Assembly: GCF_002940005.1 (NCBI RefSeq)
Contig: NZ_MDEF01000138.1
Reading direction: 5' to 3' (one strand)
Length of the DNA: 8,114 nucleotides
Origin: Xanthomonas hortorum
GTDB taxonomy: Bacteria; Pseudomonadota; Gammaproteobacteria; Xanthomonadales; Xanthomonadaceae
Shown here: positions 6,627 to 8,114 of the stretch, piece by piece
How the letters are laid out: each line of letters starts with the position of its first letter
Position numbering within the stretch: the stretch's first letter is position 1
The notes under the pieces: model-generated
Database searches by the model: none
The model's input: only the letters and a program-made list of their open reading frames with translations
Told to the model about the DNA's origin: nothing
Position numbers and translations under genes: made by a program

Positions 6627-7838
6627 GCGCGCTTTCTTTTTTGTTAGTGCTTCGTTCTTTGCAATTCTTGAGAGCCCAGCAATTGCAATTTGTTCTGCCA
6701 CACTAGACGCTACCCGTTGCGCCAAAAGCACGGGAACCGCATTTCCTAACTGGCGCATGGTTTCTGACCAACTTCCATGAAAATAGAATCCATCAGGAAA
6801 TGTCTGAATACGCGCACTTTCCCGGATTGTAAAATACCGTGCAGAACCATCGCTTTTTATCAACATGTTCTCCCCTCCTGGAACACCATGCCCTCCAGCC
6901 TTGAGAGTTTTTGCAGGGAGATCAAGTGGGCTACCAGTATGACCAGGATAAACCCTTGCCCCGCTTTGGTAGAGGTGGTTTGCAAAATTCTTGGCCTCGA
7001 TAGACTCTGGATCGGGCAGGCCCTGCAGCGCATCTCTTACTGTCCTCCATGCCTGAGTCGAGAGAGAGGCTCCAGCCTGCTTAAGCTTTGCCACACGTAC
7101 AGCCATTTTGGCCGGAGTCTTAGGCCTCCGCAAACCATGACGTTTCCAATAATTTCCGGTTACCCATTGATCGTGTAGCAATGCGTCGTAACTATGAGTT
7201 TCCGTAGGAAAAGACCATTCGACCCCAAGATCATCACGAAACCCAACGAGAAAAACTCGTTCACGCTTCTGGGGCACACCAAAATTTGCTGCATTGACAA
7301 GTGTTGGAATAACACTATAACTAAGCCCCTTCCCCTTCCGCTTTCCTGAGGTCTTCTCAATCTGCAATCTCGAAAGGTGATCGCCCCAGTCTTCATTTAT
7401 TCGCAAAGGCACATCCGGGAACTCCAGCTGAAGCTGGATGTAATGGAAATAGTTCGCAAATTTGGAACGAGTGAGACCTTTAACATTCTCAACAATAAAT
7501 GCTTTGGGACGCAGTTGCCTAATAATATCGACAGTGGCGGGAAACATATCCCGGTTATCCTCATGCGCTTTATGCTTTCCGCCAATTGAGAACGGTTGGC
7601 AAGGAGGCCCTCCAGCAAGCAATTCAATGTCTTGTGGAATTGAAGACCAATCAAATGATCTAACGTCGCCCTCATGTAGCGCCCAGCCTCGAACCAGCGG
7701 ATAGCCTCGCTTCTGATTCTCACGAACGGTGTCACAAGCCCATTTGTCCCATTCCACAACTGCAAGATGCTCGAAACCGGCAATTTCGCATCCCATCGCC
7801 AAACCACCAGCACCTGCAAATAACTCTACCGATCTCAC
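5976..7838 (-). CDS. Fused C5-cytosine methyltransferase-Eco29kI-family endonuclease
   Basis: This 620-residue bifunctional type II restriction-modification protein has two complete parts. Residues 1-404 are a C5-cytosine DNA methyltransferase with its motifs in order: I (ELFAGAGGL, 5-13), IV (GGPPCQPFS with catalytic Cys80), VI (ENV, 117-119), VIII (QKRERVFLVG, 190-199), a target-recognition region (about 210-325), IX (RESARIQTFPD, 339-349) and X (GNAVPVLLA, 365-373). Residues 405-620 (216 residues, against 214 for R.Eco29kI from memory) are a GIY-YIG endonuclease of the Eco29kI family. The catalytic set is present: Tyr448 (GIYAIYYTG), Tyr476 (IYVGKAVPAG), Arg502 and His506 (RLKEH), Glu537 and Asn549, followed by DGFGNHNPG and WDVLHPGREW. 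By homology the target is CCGCGG; this is inferred. The start is GTG at 7838 with an in-frame TAA directly before it and GGAG seven bases upstream. The two enzymes are normally separate proteins. An A AAA AAG heptamer sits at the junction. Confidence 0.9.
   Translation of the reverse strand: MRSVELFAGAGGLAMGCEIAGFEHLAVVEWDKWACDTVRENQKRGYPLVRGWALHEGDVRSFDWSSIPQDIELLAGGPPCQPFSIGGKHKAHEDNRDMFPATVDIIRQLRPKAFIVENVKGLTRSKFANYFHYIQLQLEFPDVPLRINEDWGDHLSRLQIEKTSGKRKGKGLSYSVIPTLVNAANFGVPQKRERVFLVGFRDDLGVEWSFPTETHSYDALLHDQWVTGNYWKRHGLRRPKTPAKMAVRVAKLKQAGASLSTQAWRTVRDALQGLPDPESIEAKNFANHLYQSGARVYPGHTGSPLDLPAKTLKAGGHGVPGGENMLIKSDGSARYFTIRESARIQTFPDGFYFHGSWSETMRQLGNAVPVLLAQRVASSVAEQIAIAGLSRIAKNEALTKKKARMTAKVIPFNPLDKKNLGASVAEALLTKEVHQLAELSAFDGAGIYAIYYTGNFGAYAQVSRLNLNGKFMLPIYVGKAVPAGARVGANSEIPVGKVLYKRLKEHADSIRAAVNLNIEDFFCRFLVVDDIWIPLGESLIISRFTPVWNSLIDGFGNHNPGKGRHAGMRPRWDVLHPGREWAQRLADRPETQLRVAEDAATYLRVLPACLSDKFIEAEGE
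6616..6644 (-). promoter_or_regulatory. Candidate -1 frameshift site at the fusion junction
   Basis: On the coding strand the codons are ACA AAA AAG AAA (6644-6633), giving the heptamer A AAA AAG in the right phase (6642-6636), the same slippery site used in Escherichia coli dnaX. After a -1 slip the ribosome would add six residues (ESAHDC) and stop at TAA (6618-6616), giving a 407-residue methyltransferase without endonuclease. A +1 slip would stop at the TGA that overlaps the endonuclease ATG. The sequence AAGAAAG beside it could stimulate slippage only weakly, and no strong downstream hairpin is obvious. The heptamer and its phase are seen; use in the cell is inferred. Confidence 0.4.
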
Positions 7839-7845
7839 TTAAGCA

Positions 7846-7849
7846 CTCC
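7846..7849 (-). promoter_or_regulatory. Ribosome binding site fixing the GTG start
   Basis: GGAG on the minus strand (7849-7846) lies seven bases before the GTG at 7838-7836. The codon just before the GTG is a TAA in the same frame, so no longer version of the methyltransferase is possible. Confidence 0.75.
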
Positions 7850-7890
7850 AGATAATTCATAATTACTGCAAAGGCCTACACATCTACCGC

Positions 7891-7943
7891 TGAACGCGTT
7901 CAAATCTCTCTGGTCAAATCGGTGCATTTTCGCATTTAATGCG
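7891..7943. promoter_or_regulatory. Palindrome pair and -35-like box upstream of the fusion gene
   Basis: Two inverted repeats lie 50 to 105 bp before the methyltransferase start: TGAACGCGTTCA (7891-7902, a perfect 12-bp palindrome) and CGCATT-T-AATGCG (7931-7943). Between them, on the minus strand, is TTGACC (7917-7912), a good -35 hexamer; a weaker TTGAAC overlaps the first palindrome (7903-7898). I find no convincing -10 at the right distance from either. The palindromes could be operator sites for an unlinked regulator, since no controller gene is present here. Confidence 0.3.
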
Positions 7944-7989
7944 GCCTCACTTCTCAGCAGGGCTATTAGCTTAGTCACTTGCAAGAAGC

Positions 7990-8033
7990 TTATCAATTCA
8001 GTCTTGGACCATTGTCGTTCTATTTATCAATTC
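7990..8033. repeat. 10-bp direct repeat
   Basis: TTATCAATTC occurs at 7990-7999 and again at 8024-8033, a 34-bp period, in the AT-rich region upstream of the restriction-modification gene. It could be chance or a paired binding site. No gene overlaps it. Confidence 0.3.
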
Positions 8034-8060
8034 GAGCAAGCGAACTCAGTACATTTTCAA

Positions 8061-8114
8061 CTAAGGAAGGTCTGAATAACGCGGCCTGAGAGCGCGGAAT
8101 GTCGCGTCGTTGCG
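8061..8114. mobile_element. Possible insertion-sequence end
   Basis: GGAAGGTCTGAATAA (8065-8079) resembles, from memory, the terminal inverted repeat of IS5-family elements common in Xanthomonas. It is preceded by CTAA (8061-8064), which fits the YTAR target duplicated by that group. Base composition also rises in GC right after it. The window ends before any transposase, and no matching opposite end is present here, so this is only a suggestion. Confidence 0.3.

Noticed and set aside
6777..7178. 133-codon plus-strand frame
   Set aside because: It is antisense to the methyltransferase, whose motifs are all intact on the other strand.
7794..7860. An ATG at 7860 as an earlier methyltransferase start
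   Set aside because: It is in another frame, and the methyltransferase frame has a TAA right before the GTG at 7838.
7839..8060. Toxin, controller or vsr gene upstream of the restriction-modification gene
   Set aside because: No frame on either strand gives a plausible protein in this stretch.

Overview
This looks like a chromosomal segment from a Xanthomonadales bacterium, most likely Xanthomonas or a close relative. The genus call rests on an effector gene ending in an XVIPCD, the VirD4-docking domain of the Xanthomonadales antibacterial type IV secretion system (X-T4SS). Two further signs agree: a very GC-rich catabolic operon, and a CCCTCACCCC/CCTCTCCCG-type intergenic palindrome of the kind scattered through these genomes.

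Layout: (1) Positions 1-209 hold no recognisable gene, only an intergenic palindrome and the leader of the first operon. (2) Positions 210-3250 carry a translationally coupled, GC-rich, plus-strand pair: an AtzE/HpxY-family amidase whose N-terminus looks like a fused AtzG/HpxX (DUF4089) subunit, and an HpxW-like N-terminal-nucleophile (Ntn) hydrolase of the gamma-glutamyltransferase fold. Both families belong to ureide, oxamate and carboxybiuret nitrogen-scavenging routes. (3) Positions 3364-5878 are less GC-rich and carry a probable X-T4SS immunity lipoprotein followed 14 bp later by a toxin gene. The toxin has an HEIQH zinc-metallopeptidase motif and a C-terminal XVIPCD. One missing base near 5687 throws the last part of the XVIPCD out of frame; its lost 63 residues, including a Gln-rich tail, can be read in the neighbouring frame up to 5878. 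(4) Positions 5976-7838, minus strand and convergent with the effector, encode one 620-residue polypeptide. It joins a complete C5-cytosine methyltransferase to a complete GIY-YIG restriction endonuclease of the Eco29kI family. (5) Positions 7839-8114 are the upstream region of this gene, with two palindromes and, at the far edge, a possible insertion-sequence end.

The most interesting object is the single-chain methyltransferase-endonuclease. Its two halves meet at an in-frame A AAA AAG heptamer, the classic bacterial -1 slippery sequence, 10 bp before an ATG that would start a normal-length endonuclease. A -1 slip there would give a methyltransferase-only protein. A single-base change in the A6 run would instead give two ordinary genes overlapping as ATGA. 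Either this is a natural fusion with a possible protein-ratio switch, or a homopolymer indel (biological or technical) has fused two adjacent genes. The effector also carries a one-base frame break, so the quality of the underlying assembly should be kept in mind for both.

Together, the right two thirds look like an acquired competition-and-defence block (contact-dependent killing plus restriction-modification) placed beside a host nitrogen-catabolism operon.
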